A stretch of 64,000 bases of DNA, taken from CAYTLW01 sp964438735. Its GTDB lineage: Bacteria > Myxococcota_A > UBA9042. The notes under the pieces were generated by a model, which did no database searches, had not been told where the DNA came from, and worked only from the letters and a program-made list of their open reading frames with translations. Positions 1 to 8,455 of the stretch are shown piece after piece. Numbering within the stretch: position 1 is the first letter of the stretch; the number at the start of each line of letters is the position of its first letter. The stretch spans positions 1-64,000 of the forward strand of contig CAYTLW010000009.1 of the NCBI GenBank assembly GCA_964438735.1, in the 5' to 3' direction. The position numbers and the translations under genes are program-made.

Positions 1-222
1 GATGCCCATCAGCTCGAGGAAGGCCAGGAAGTTCTTCTCCGGCACCCGGTTGAGCCGGTAGAGGGTCATCTCCGTCATCCAGGCAAACAGCTCGATCAGC
101 GTGATGCCAGGGTCCGCCCGGTTGTGGTTGGTCCACTCCGGACAGTATTGCGGGATGAGGCGAATCGCCTCCTGCACGATCTCTTCGAAGGTGCGATCGT
201 CGAGGCTTGGACTCGGGATCAT
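1..222 (-). CDS. eCIS baseplate protein, gpJ-like (5' part only)
   Basis: This is the N-terminal 74 codons of a protein that runs off the left edge of the window. The start has the form seen in putative baseplate-assembly (phage gpJ-like) proteins: a short head, then PGITLIELFAWMTEM and LYRLNRVPEKNFLAFLELMG. In phage tails and eCIS, gpJ-like proteins form the baseplate wedges that contact the sheath. The ATG at 222 overlaps the stop of the gp25-like gene by four bases (ATGA), so the two are translationally coupled. The identification is firm for the visible part. Nothing can be said about total length or later domains. Confidence 0.88.
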   Translation of the reverse strand, partial: MIPSPSLDDRTFEEIVQEAIRLIPQYCPEWTNHNRADPGITLIELFAWMTEMTLYRLNRVPEKNFLAFLELMGI

Positions 223-623
223 AGATCTTGCTCCCGGCGCAGGTAGAAGGGATAGACGAGGTTGTAGTCGACGTTGGTCGAGCGGACCTTGTAGCTCACC
301 GAGACCATCATCACGTTCTCACGGTCGCCATCGGGGTCGGCGTTGACGCTGATCTCGTCGATGCGCGGCTCCCACTTCTGCAGGGCCTCGAGTACGTAGA
401 AGCTGACCAGGCCGGCCGTGGAAGCGGAGTTGGGATGGAAGACGAAGTCATGGATGCGGCAGCCGAAATTTGGCCGCATCACCCGCTCGCCTACAGCTGT
501 ACCGACGATGCAGCGCACGCTCTCTTCGATATTGTCGCCGCCATCGGACATGGCGATCCCACCCACGGAATTGATCCGAAAGGGGAACTTGATGCCGCTG
601 CCGAGAAAGCTCTTCGATGCCAT
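219..623 (-). CDS. gp25/gpW-family baseplate wedge protein
   Basis: A 134-aa protein of the T4 gp25 / gpW family, a lysozyme-like fold without catalytic role that sits in the baseplate and nucleates sheath assembly. Diagnostic segments are the N-terminal FLGSGIKFPFRI, then GTAVGERVMRPNFGCRIHDFVF and the C-terminal YNLVYPFYLRRE. Length is normal for the family. An internal Met at residue 25 is possible, but the upstream residues also match the family, so the first ATG is kept. It overlaps the gpJ-like gene by four bases and lies 73 bases downstream of the zinc-ribbon gene. Confidence 0.92.
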   Translation of the reverse strand: MASKSFLGSGIKFPFRINSVGGIAMSDGGDNIEESVRCIVGTAVGERVMRPNFGCRIHDFVFHPNSASTAGLVSFYVLEALQKWEPRIDEISVNADPDGDRENVMMVSVSYKVRSTNVDYNLVYPFYLRREQDL

Positions 624-696
624 CGCGCCCCGGTCGTCTCCGTGTTGTCGGCGTCAGCGCTCGCGGTCCCGCTTCCTCTGAAGCTGCCGCGGCTTG

Positions 697-909
697 TCAG
701 CCGACCAGACCCTCGAACTTCAGCCCGCCGCGCCCGCAGTTGCAGGTCGGGCAGCGGACGCGCACCCAGCCGTCTTTGTCTTCGCAGTCCAGGGTCACAT
801 CCTGGCCAAACGGGCATTTATGGCCGTCGATGCGACCGGCGGCCACCATGGTCAGCACATCCTGCAATTCCATGAGGATCTCTTCCTCAGTGAACTGCGG
901 ACCGCTCAT
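697..909 (-). CDS. small zinc-ribbon protein of the eCIS cluster
   Basis: A 70-aa protein starting MSGPQFTEEE. It has a short acidic helix followed by a Cys-rich half (HKCPFGQ ... LDC ... VRCPTCNCGRG) that looks like a single zinc ribbon. I chose the ATG at 909 because AAGGGG lies just upstream and residues beyond it look non-coding. In many eCIS operons this slot, between the spike hub and the gp25-like gene, holds a PAAR-type tip; this protein shows no PAAR signature. Its role is unknown. A metal-stabilised tip or an assembly factor is conceivable, but only position supports either. Confidence 0.7.
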   Translation of the reverse strand: MSGPQFTEEEILMELQDVLTMVAAGRIDGHKCPFGQDVTLDCEDKDGWVRVRCPTCNCGRGGLKFEGLVG

Positions 910-983
910 GACCCCTTCCCCGACGTCGTTGCCGTTGCTCTTTCCGCTACCTGATCCGGCCGCGGTATCCCGTTTGGAAGGCG

Positions 984-1011
984 ATGGTATCGCCGGCACC
1001 CCCAGTGTCAA
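984..1011 (-). promoter_or_regulatory. candidate sigma70 promoter for the zinc-ribbon/gp25/gpJ block
   Basis: On the minus strand a perfect TTGACA (1011-1006) is followed after 16 bases by TACCAT (989-984), which matches TATAAT at four of six positions. Transcription would begin near 977, leaving a leader of about 68 bases before the ATG at 909. The location in the only long gap of the cluster supports it. There is no experimental support. Confidence 0.5.
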
Positions 1012-1152
1012 CCGGCAGCGGCCGATTGTCGCCCCTTCCAGACGCCGATCGACGGAGTTTGCCCGAGGCGCGTCCGCAGCATCATAGATAACAGGTATGA
1101 TCACGGATGATTACGGGAAGGCTGCAGAACAGCATCCCGGCGATCGCCAATG

Positions 1153-1168
1153 TTGACCAGTTGGTCAA
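1153..1168. repeat. perfect 7-bp inverted repeat, operator-like
   Basis: TTGACCA and TGGTCAA are separated by two bases, giving a 16-base dyad. It lies about 140 bp upstream of the promoter at 984-1011 and 60 bp after the stop of the hub gene. The short spacer fits a dimeric regulator site better than a terminator, and no T-run follows. A chance palindrome cannot be excluded. Confidence 0.35.
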
Positions 1169-1227
1169 GGAATGGGGGGGCCAGCGGCAGTGCGCCGCGG
1201 CGGAGAATCGTCGCTCAGGGCGTGTTG

Positions 1228-2382
1228 TTACTTACCGTTCCACGAGTTGCGCGTGAATCCGACCGTGGTTCGGTAGCCTTCTTCCGGCCGATAGGTATGC
1301 GTCGCGGCCGTGATCAGGTACTTGCCGTCGAAGTTTTTGCCAAATCCGGTGAACTCGATGCAGGCGCCAGGCACTGCGGCGGGTTTACCCGAGATGCAGA
1401 CCTCGCCGGACAGGAAGTCCATGGAGAACTGGTCGAAGAGCGCCTGTGCCAGCCTGTCGGCCTCTTCCTTGGAGTTGACCGGGTGGTCGACGACCACGTA
1501 CTTGCGGCCTGCGCCGCCGCTGTCGTACAGCGCGGAGCCCGTCTGCGAGTGACCAGTCGTGCCCTGGAAGCTGTACAGACTGCTCTTGGCCTCGCCAACG
1601 ATGTTCTTCTTCTTGACCGGATCCCAGGATCGCACCTCGACCGCAGCGTACTGCTGCACCGTCGACAGGCGGAAACTGGCATTCATCATCAGGGCGCCGT
1701 CGCCTTCGCGCTCGCGCGCCACGGTGACCACGGCATCTGACGTAGCTTCTGGCTGCTTGAATTTGACCTCGCCTTCACTCTCGGGGTCGGCCTTGTATTC
1801 CAGGTCGGCGCCCAGGGCGGTCAGCAGATCGAAGTCGGACGCATTCAGCTGGGGCACGTACAGGTGTTTGACCTTGGCGCTGCCCATCTCGCCGGCGGTG
1901 ACATCGTCGTTGCCGCTGCCCACGCTGGCCGCTGACTTGTTGATCAGGTCCTTGACGACGGTGGTTCCGGTCGTCTCGGGCTTGAGCCCATCGCCCCACG
2001 TCGTGGTGCGCTGACCGCGAGTCAATCGATGCAGCTTGTGATAGCCGGAGATGGTCGTCCGCAAGCCGTCCTCGGCGTCGAAGATCGGCTCGATGTAGCA
2101 GATCTCGCCGATGCAGAGGGTCTCTTCATCCTCTTCGAGACCCATGGCGATCTCGACCTTCTGGCCCGGGCTGAACGTGTCGATGAGGCTCAACTTCTCG
2201 AGGCTCATCATGTCGTACTCGACGCTGAACATGTCCGGGCTGTCCATGCGAAGGTCGACATGAATCGAGATGATACCGTCGCCGGCGCGGGTCTCGATGC
2301 TCTCGCCGTCGTCAGTCGAGATTGACGTCGAATCATCCACCTTGACGGTGAGTGTCGGTCGATTGCCGTCTGCTTCAGCCAT
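1228..2382 (-). CDS. gpD / VgrG-N-like spike hub protein (Pvc8/Afp8-type without spike)
   Basis: A 384-aa protein of the phage late-control D / VgrG N-terminal hub family, which forms the trimeric hub joining the inner tube to the spike. The N-terminal half has the typical order: a beta-rich head, a segment near FSPGQKVEIAMG, and ISGYHKLHRLTRGQRTTTW. The C-terminal half carries the second barrel, ending YRPEEGYRTTVGFTRNSW. Afp8/Pvc8-type proteins usually continue into an OB-fold and beta-helix spike. This one stops after the hub, so the tip must come from another protein. It follows the LysM gene after 43 bases. Confidence 0.85.
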   Translation of the reverse strand: MAEADGNRPTLTVKVDDSTSISTDDGESIETRAGDGIISIHVDLRMDSPDMFSVEYDMMSLEKLSLIDTFSPGQKVEIAMGLEEDEETLCIGEICYIEPIFDAEDGLRTTISGYHKLHRLTRGQRTTTWGDGLKPETTGTTVVKDLINKSAASVGSGNDDVTAGEMGSAKVKHLYVPQLNASDFDLLTALGADLEYKADPESEGEVKFKQPEATSDAVVTVAREREGDGALMMNASFRLSTVQQYAAVEVRSWDPVKKKNIVGEAKSSLYSFQGTTGHSQTGSALYDSGGAGRKYVVVDHPVNSKEEADRLAQALFDQFSMDFLSGEVCISGKPAAVPGACIEFTGFGKNFDGKYLITAATHTYRPEEGYRTTVGFTRNSWNGK

Positions 2383-2425
2383 CTGGTACCTCTGGCGTAA
2401 ACGCTCCCATGTTGCCGAATCTGCC

Positions 2426-3118
2426 CTACTTCAGAATCGGCGGGATCAAGAGGCGGCGGCCTGGCTCCAGCGCCAGCGGATCGTCAATGCCATTCGCCTC
2501 GGCGATCCGCCGCCACTGGCCCGGATCTCGATACTCGTTGTGGGCGATCGCCTGCAGCGTATCGCCCCGGCTGACCAGGTGAACGTGGGCCGTATCCGGG
2601 CTCTTCTTGACCGACTTGGACTTGTTGGCCGGATCGGGCACTTCGGTCAGGGTCAGCTTGCACTTGGCCCGAACCGGCGTGCCGTTGGGCAGGAACATGA
2701 TGTAGTTCACGTCCAACGCCGTCACGTACCACGTGCCGGTATAGATCTGCGGATTGGGTCCGCCACCGGAGCTCTTGTTGACGAAGCCCTGACCCCAGAT
2801 GAACAGCACGCGCACGGGACGGTGCACATTGCTGTTGACCCGAATCAGCGACTCCAGCTTCGAGACGTGACGCGCATACACGCTCTCACGATCCTCGAAG
2901 GTGTCGAAGAGCACCTCGCCGAATTCGATCTTCGCCGAGTCGCCGGCAGTAAACTGCAGCGGCGGTGAATCCGAACCAGCAGTCTTCTGCTTCTTCGGCT
3001 TCAGCGTCTTGGTGATACGAACCGCCTCCGGATTGAACATGAAGGATACTTCCTTGCATGACCCGGCCTTGTCGTCCTCGTGAACGACGATCTTGGCGTA
3101 CTCGAAACCGTCAGCCAT
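2426..3118 (-). CDS. LysM-domain eCIS core protein (Afp7-like)
   Basis: A 230-aa protein with an N-terminal tail-fold domain (residues about 1-165, including FMFNPEAVRITKTLKPKK) and a C-terminal LysM motif (about 180-229; VSRGDTLQAIAHNEYRDPGQW ending GRRLLIPPI). In eCIS and T4-like tails the LysM protein (gp53/Afp7 type) clamps the hub to the baseplate. Start ATG 3118 lies inside the end of the giant upstream gene (8-base overlap), with AAGGGGGA as ribosome binding site within that gene's last codons, indicating coupled translation. Confidence 0.9.
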   Translation of the reverse strand: MADGFEYAKIVVHEDDKAGSCKEVSFMFNPEAVRITKTLKPKKQKTAGSDSPPLQFTAGDSAKIEFGEVLFDTFEDRESVYARHVSKLESLIRVNSNVHRPVRVLFIWGQGFVNKSSGGGPNPQIYTGTWYVTALDVNYIMFLPNGTPVRAKCKLTLTEVPDPANKSKSVKKSPDTAHVHLVSRGDTLQAIAHNEYRDPGQWRRIAEANGIDDPLALEPGRRLLIPPILK

Positions 3119-6100
3119 GGATCCCCCTTCGCTCTCGCTCGCGCTTGATCCTTACCATCACCGAGCGCGCGATCTTCATCGCGAGGGCATCGATCTCCTT
3201 GCTGAGTTCGCTGCCCTGTTCATCTGTTGTCGCTTCGCTTTCGTCCGGTGACCCGCCGCCACCTGATGCCCGCTCAATGGGCACGCCGGCGCTCGGATCG
3301 CTACCGCTCGTGACCACCGATTCGTCCAGACGTTTCGCCGCGGCCACCGAGGCGAGAGCCCGGGCCGCTGGTGCCACCAGGGGCAGTACGCCGGAAGATG
3401 GCGTCGCAGTGACCGACAGGACTCGCGCCATGGCGCCAGCCTGCTGGCCTCGCGCCTGGGCGGTGCCGCCCCGACTGGCGCTCGCACCGCGGGCGGCCTG
3501 TTCCATGGCGGTGTGCGGCGAGACCAGCTCGGGCGTCGGTTCGCCAAACTGGAAGTCGCGCGGCAAGCCCGCCGGCTGTACCGGTGTCGGCCTCTCCGCT
3601 GCCACTCGCCGCCCGGAAGGTCGCAGGACGCGCCCGACCGGACCGGCAGCCGATTCCCGACGCGCGGATACCGCGGCGCTGAGCCGCTCGGCGCGCGCCG
3701 TCATTCGGGTGTCGCCAAAGCCGCCGCCGTGGAAGCCATCGCCAGCGCCATCGCCGGCCACCAGGCCCAGCAACGCGCCGCCGCCAAGCCCGGCACCGCC
3801 GTAGCCCACGCGCCGGCCGCCGAAGCGGGAAGCCCGCGAACCGCGCACCAGGCTGGTGCGACCGGCGCGACGGCTGCGACCAAGCAATCGCCTGCCGCGG
3901 CTGAGCGCGACCGGTGAGAAGTCGTGCAATCGAACGGCTCCGGCGCGGCGATCTGCCGGCGCCGCAGGCGCGGCCTGTGCGGCGGTCGACTCGGCCGGCG
4001 TCGCCGCCGAATCCGACTCGCGCACCTCACCGGTGGCCAGCAATTCTGCGTCCACCTCTCCGGCGCCACGCATGGCGCGTAGAGCGCTCAGGCCGGCCAG
4101 GCCGCTGAGCACCAGCTCCTGCCCGCTGTCAGCGTCGCCCGCATCGGGCGCTTCGCCAGCTATGGTCGTCATGCTCCGATCGGATGCCGTGCGCAGCGTG
4201 GTGCCGACCGCCGCTTCGTCCGACAAGGCGACCAGATCTCCGGCGCCGTCGGCGCTCTTCATGACGCGGCGCGTGGGCTCCTCGACGCCGCCGAACCAGC
4301 GCTCCAGGAAGCTGCGGGTCACCTCGGCCTCGACGGGTCCCTCTGCGGTCTCGCCGAACAGGGCCAGCGCAGCCTTCAAACCGGCGGGCTGGCGAACGTC
4401 GAGCGCTCCGGAACCGAGCTTGCGCAGCTGCCGGCGCACCTCGGGGCGGGCGATGGCCTGGGCGATCGTGGCCCGCTGCCGTTCGGCTCGGCGCTCGATC
4501 GTCTGGCGGATCGTGGTCACCGACTGGATCGCCGCCGGTGCACCAGCGACGGCGGGCGCCGCGGCGGCGCCGGTCTCGCTCGTCGGCTGCCGCGAGGCTG
4601 CCGGTGTGGAAGCAATCGACGCCCCGGTGACCGGGTCGATCTGAGGTGCATCGGCCTCGAGTCCAACGAACTCGGTGCTCTCGACGCCCGCGATTCGCAG
4701 CGCTCTGCGGGTCTCGGCAGGCAGGCGGGCCAGGGCACCGCGCAGCAACCATGGCGTGATCGCGTCCGCTGTGCCGCCCGGGGTCAGCCCGAGCACGTCG
4801 GCCGGATCGGCCCCAAGGTCGAGCGCGGCCATCGCCAGCGGCGAAGCCAGGCGCCGCCCGTGGGCGGGCATGTGGGTGGCGGTCCGTTGACTGCGCTCGT
4901 GACGCTCGACTACGTGACCGATCGCCGCTGCAGCCGCGCGGGCCAGGGTCGGCGATGAGCTTGCGTCGGCGCGGCCCAAGGTCGGCACGCTCCCAGCGGA
5001 AGCCGCCGGGCTGATCGCCTCGCGCAGGGCCGGAAGGGCCGCTGGGGAAGCTTCGGCGAGCGTGTGGGGGGTTGCCAGCGGGGCGCGTTGGGCGGTGGTC
5101 GTGCGCTTTGGCGTCGATGGCGCCGCGTCGACCGGCCGCTTGCTGGCCTCCTGGAACCATTGATCGTAGCCGTCGTCACCTGGCAGGAGCCATTCACCGG
5201 CGCCAACTTCATGACCCAGCGTGCCGCGGAGCTCTGCCGGCGCCGAGGTGTCGAAGCGACCCAGCCACTCCTGCTGCAATCCGAACATGGGCGCTTCGGC
5301 CCGACTCGCAAATGCGGTGGCCTCGCCAAACGCGTCGGCGAGCGCCGCGGGCGCCATGCCGATCAGCGGCGCGACGGTGTCGGTCACTGCCGGGCGCCAT
5401 GCGGGGGCTCGGCCGTCCGGATCCAGACCACCCATGTGGCGTTCAGAGACCCGGTGGGCGATGCCGATGGCGGCCAGACCGGCGCCACCGGGCGTGGTTG
5501 CGGCGCTCGATGCGCGTACTTCAGCTGCGGTCGGAGCGACCGCGGACGGGCCCGCAAACGGCCACGCGGCGGCGGTCGGCCGACCCAGGGGAACGTCGGG
5601 AGCGGTCTGTGCGATCGCGGCGTCGAATGTCGCTGCGGTCCAGGACATGGGCAGCGCGGCGGTCAGCGCTGGGCTCGTCCCGGCAGCGGCGGCCAACGAC
5701 GGGGCTGCCGTCACAGGGGGCGCGCCAGCGGCTGCGCGATGGGTCGCCAACTGTGCTGCAGCGCGCTGCTGCGTGGCACGGGCGGCTGCGGGAGTCAGCC
5801 ACGCCGGAGTCGACGGATCGCCAGCGCTCGGTGCCGTGGCTCGTTGGGGTGCCGTGGCCGACTGACGTGTCAGCGCCGCGGGAGCGGTCGTCGATGTGCG
5901 CGGTAGCGCTGTGGGCGGGGCGCCGGCGGCTGCCAGTTCGCTCAATCCGTCCAGGTCCAGCGTCTCACCCGCACCGGACTCGGTGGCGGCGTAGCCATCG
6001 CGGATGCCGGTCGCCGAGACCAGCTGATCGCCAGCCTCGAGCCAGTGCGTCAATCGCGGCAGCAGGTTGGCGGTGCTCGGCCCTTCAGGCGCACCGCGGG

Positions 6101-7592
6101 CCAGCAGATCGGCGAATCGATCGGCGGCAAATACAGGTGCGCGAACTGGTTGCGGCGCGCCGAAGACAGAGTCCGGTGCGGCTCCTTCTTGAATCCCTGC
6201 GGAATCGTCAGCGGCCACCGGTCGAGGACTGCGAGCCGAAATGCGCGCGCTGGCCAGCGCCGCAGCGTGGCGCTGCAGCTGCTGCCCGGCCAGCCGGACC
6301 GCACCGCTCAGGGCGGAGAAGGTCGGCGCGCGACCAGCGACGGGCGCTGCCTGGGTCTGCAGACCCCAGGTGGCCACCGAGGGCGAATCCGCGGCCGCCT
6401 GTGGCGCGGCTGCGCTCAGTTGCCTGGTCGGCGGCAGGATCGACGTGCGACCGGGAGAGGTGGCCGCCAATGGCTGTGCTGCGACGCCTGCGCGAGCTGC
6501 CTGGCGCATGGTGGCGCGCGCGGCGGCGACTGGCGCCTGGCGACGAATGTGTTGCCGGGCGGGCGCCGAAGGCGCTGCGGCGGTGCCGGTCACGGCGTCA
6601 AAAGGTGTCGCCACGGATGGCAGACGTGGAGCGGCGGCCGGTGCGGAGATCTCGCCGGCGAGAGACGCCGTAGGCGTGCCAGATTCGGCCTGTGTGGCCA
6701 CTTCCGGGGCCTCGAACCCCGGCTCGACCATGGACATCTCGGCGCTCTGCTCAGCCATGTGCAGGGCGCGAGTTGTGGTGGCCTGGAAGCCAACGCCCAC
6801 GCCAGAAGCCTGGGGGTGCCACGTGGAACCGGTACGCAACGCCATGCGCGTCGCGCCGCTGATCGGGCTGTCGGATGCGCGCGCCGCTGGAGTCCGGGCG
6901 AAGGCGCGCAGGGTCTCGGCGAGGCCGAGGACGACGGGGCCTTGAGTCCCCACCTGGCCCGGCGCCGTGGACACGGAGTCCCCGCTGGCAGACGGCGGCG
7001 TGGCCAGATCGTCGAATCCCGACTCGGTCGGAGCGGTACCGGCGAACGGGGCCGGCTCGGACGCTGTGCTGGTCGCCGCTGCGGCCTGCTGGCGCGCAGT
7101 CTCTTTCGCGACACGCGCGCGGACCTGCGCGAGGGAGCGGCGTACCGTCTCGATCTTACGGCGCAATCCTGGGGCGGCCTTGCGCTTGGCGCGGGCCGCG
7201 GCCCTCGGCGCGGGTTTGCCCTGAGCGCGTGCACGGGTGCGCGCTGCCTGCAGGTTCTGCTCGAGCTGGGCGAGCTCCTCTTCTTCGAGAATCAACTGAA
7301 CGATGTCGGCCAGATCGCCGACGCTCATGGCGCGCACTTCGGCGCTCATCGTGCGGCCGAAGGACCCCTCGACAGTCAGGAAGTTCGCGAGATCCCAGGC
7401 GTCGGCGCCAAAGGAGCCATTCACGGCGGCCAGACCTGGCAGGTCGGCCAACATGCGCTCCGCGCCGAAGAACGCCGAATCCAGGCTGGCCGTGGCGCTG
7501 TTGACGCTGCCCGGGCCCGCCCACCGGTCGGCGATGCCGCGATGCAGGTTCAGGACCTGCTCGAGATCGCTATCGAGGATGGGGTTGGCCAC
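3111..7592 (-). CDS. giant Ala-rich eCIS-associated protein, function unknown
   Basis: A 1493-aa protein starting at GTG 7592 (GAGGTG upstream). Residues about 1-180 look folded, with an acidic segment and a basic coiled-coil-like stretch rich in Arg/Ala. About 180-1300 is low-complexity Ala/Thr/Pro/Ser sequence. A short Gly-rich segment (GGAGLGGGALLGLVAGDGAG) appears near residue 1265. The C-terminus is amphipathic and basic (KEIDALAMKIARSVMVRI). Proteins directly upstream of the LysM gene in related clusters are, as I recall them, much shorter and share such a basic end, so this may be an expanded version of that core protein. A cargo or surface role is equally possible. I do not recognise the middle part. 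Confidence 0.75.
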   Translation of the reverse strand: MANPILDSDLEQVLNLHRGIADRWAGPGSVNSATASLDSAFFGAERMLADLPGLAAVNGSFGADAWDLANFLTVEGSFGRTMSAEVRAMSVGDLADIVQLILEEEELAQLEQNLQAARTRARAQGKPAPRAAARAKRKAAPGLRRKIETVRRSLAQVRARVAKETARQQAAAATSTASEPAPFAGTAPTESGFDDLATPPSASGDSVSTAPGQVGTQGPVVLGLAETLRAFARTPAARASDSPISGATRMALRTGSTWHPQASGVGVGFQATTTRALHMAEQSAEMSMVEPGFEAPEVATQAESGTPTASLAGEISAPAAAPRLPSVATPFDAVTGTAAAPSAPARQHIRRQAPVAAARATMRQAARAGVAAQPLAATSPGRTSILPPTRQLSAAAPQAAADSPSVATWGLQTQAAPVAGRAPTFSALSGAVRLAGQQLQRHAAALASARISARSPRPVAADDSAGIQEGAAPDSVFGAPQPVRAPVFAADRFADLLARGAPEGPSTANLLPRLTHWLEAGDQLVSATGIRDGYAATESGAGETLDLDGLSELAAAGAPPTALPRTSTTAPAALTRQSATAPQRATAPSAGDPSTPAWLTPAAARATQQRAAAQLATHRAAAGAPPVTAAPSLAAAAGTSPALTAALPMSWTAATFDAAIAQTAPDVPLGRPTAAAWPFAGPSAVAPTAAEVRASSAATTPGGAGLAAIGIAHRVSERHMGGLDPDGRAPAWRPAVTDTVAPLIGMAPAALADAFGEATAFASRAEAPMFGLQQEWLGRFDTSAPAELRGTLGHEVGAGEWLLPGDDGYDQWFQEASKRPVDAAPSTPKRTTTAQRAPLATPHTLAEASPAALPALREAISPAASAGSVPTLGRADASSSPTLARAAAAAIGHVVERHERSQRTATHMPAHGRRLASPLAMAALDLGADPADVLGLTPGGTADAITPWLLRGALARLPAETRRALRIAGVESTEFVGLEADAPQIDPVTGASIASTPAASRQPTSETGAAAAPAVAGAPAAIQSVTTIRQTIERRAERQRATIAQAIARPEVRRQLRKLGSGALDVRQPAGLKAALALFGETAEGPVEAEVTRSFLERWFGGVEEPTRRVMKSADGAGDLVALSDEAAVGTTLRTASDRSMTTIAGEAPDAGDADSGQELVLSGLAGLSALRAMRGAGEVDAELLATGEVRESDSAATPAESTAAQAAPAAPADRRAGAVRLHDFSPVALSRGRRLLGRSRRAGRTSLVRGSRASRFGGRRVGYGGAGLGGGALLGLVAGDGAGDGFHGGGFGDTRMTARAERLSAAVSARRESAAGPVGRVLRPSGRRVAAERPTPVQPAGLPRDFQFGEPTPELVSPHTAMEQAARGASASRGGTAQARGQQAGAMARVLSVTATPSSGVLPLVAPAARALASVAAAKRLDESVVTSGSDPSAGVPIERASGGGGSPDESEATTDEQGSELSKEIDALAMKIARSVMVRIKRERERRGIHG

Positions 7593-7652
7593 TGCTCACC
7601 TCGCCAGGAGGGTGGTCGTCGCCGGCGACCGCCTGTCGGCCGCCGGTTGGTC

Positions 7653-8354
7653 TCAACTCGCTTTCTTGTAAACGAAGTAGTCGTACGCCATGCGGATCTG
7701 CTCGAAACCGATAGCACTCGACATGGAGTTCAGCTGCAAGCCACTGTACTCCGTGATGAACGCGTTGAAGACCTGGTACTCGCCGATGGGCTGGTACTTG
7801 CGATTCATGACGGAGATGGTGAGGTTGCTGCGATCGGCGCCAACCTTGCCCGTATTCTTGCTGTTGCCGCTCAGCGAAGCCTTCATCATCACGTAGAATT
7901 CGCCGGTCGAAGCGAACCATCCACGCTTGAGCGTGAGGGGCTCGAACTTGCCGGGTCCGCGCATGTTGTAGGAGTGCTCGTTGTTGCCGCCGGAGCGCAC
8001 CGGGATGGCCTCGGCCTTCCAGCTCAAACCGCCGACTTCACTGAACATCGCGTACGTGACGTTGCCGATGGCCAGCTTGAAGGCGTAGGCGACGTCGGGG
8101 TCGCCCTCACGCGGCGAGCTACCTGAATTGGCACCCTCTCCGAAAGCTCCGGAGAAGATGTCCGCCAGGGCGGGAGCGACCGAGCCGGCCGGTCCCACAT
8201 CCGGCATCGCTGCGGGCGCAGTGGGCTCTTCGGGCTCGGGCACCACGACTTCCGGGCTGCCGGAGGGCAGGTACTCGAGGGTGCCGGTGGCGCTGGGCGC
8301 CTGGGCCGGAATCACCGCTCCCTTGCTCCGACGTGTGCTGGTAGCAGTTGCCAT
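7653..8354 (-). CDS. eCIS inner tube protein (T4 gp19/Hcp-like) with N-terminal extension
   Basis: A 233-aa protein. Residues about 86-232 are a standard phage-tail tube domain (DPDVAYAFKLAIGNVTYAMF, SEVGGLSWKAE, LKRGWF, FITEYSGLQLNSMSSAIGFE). Tube subunits stack as hexameric rings inside the sheath. Family members are usually around 145-150 aa; here about 85 residues rich in Pro, Ala, Gly and Ser precede the domain. The start at 8354 has GGAGGACTG before it, so the extension appears genuinely translated. It is the only tube gene visible between the cap gene and the hub. Confidence 0.92.
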   Translation of the reverse strand: MATATSTRRSKGAVIPAQAPSATGTLEYLPSGSPEVVVPEPEEPTAPAAMPDVGPAGSVAPALADIFSGAFGEGANSGSSPREGDPDVAYAFKLAIGNVTYAMFSEVGGLSWKAEAIPVRSGGNNEHSYNMRGPGKFEPLTLKRGWFASTGEFYVMMKASLSGNSKNTGKVGADRSNLTISVMNRKYQPIGEYQVFNAFITEYSGLQLNSMSSAIGFEQIRMAYDYFVYKKAS

Positions 8355-8455
8355 GTGCAGTCCTCCGTCTCGATCCGCCGACGTTCGGCCTCAGCGCTCA
8401 ACGTCCTCGTTCGATGCGCGACTTACTCTCTTGCGAGTCTCGTGCCAGATCTCTC

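Larger units (their letters stand above)
910..1227. other. 318-base intergenic stretch inside the eCIS cluster
   Basis: I see no convincing gene here on either strand. The stretch holds a sigma70-like promoter at 984-1011 and a 16-bp palindrome at 1153-1168. It is the largest non-coding gap in the cluster and separates the hub gene from the zinc-ribbon/gp25/gpJ block, so it may mark a second transcription unit. Confidence 0.6.

Noticed and set aside
6045..8126. A 693-codon plus-strand frame opposite the giant Ala-rich gene and tube gene
   Set aside because: It covers the coding strand of a clear tube protein and shows shadow-type composition.
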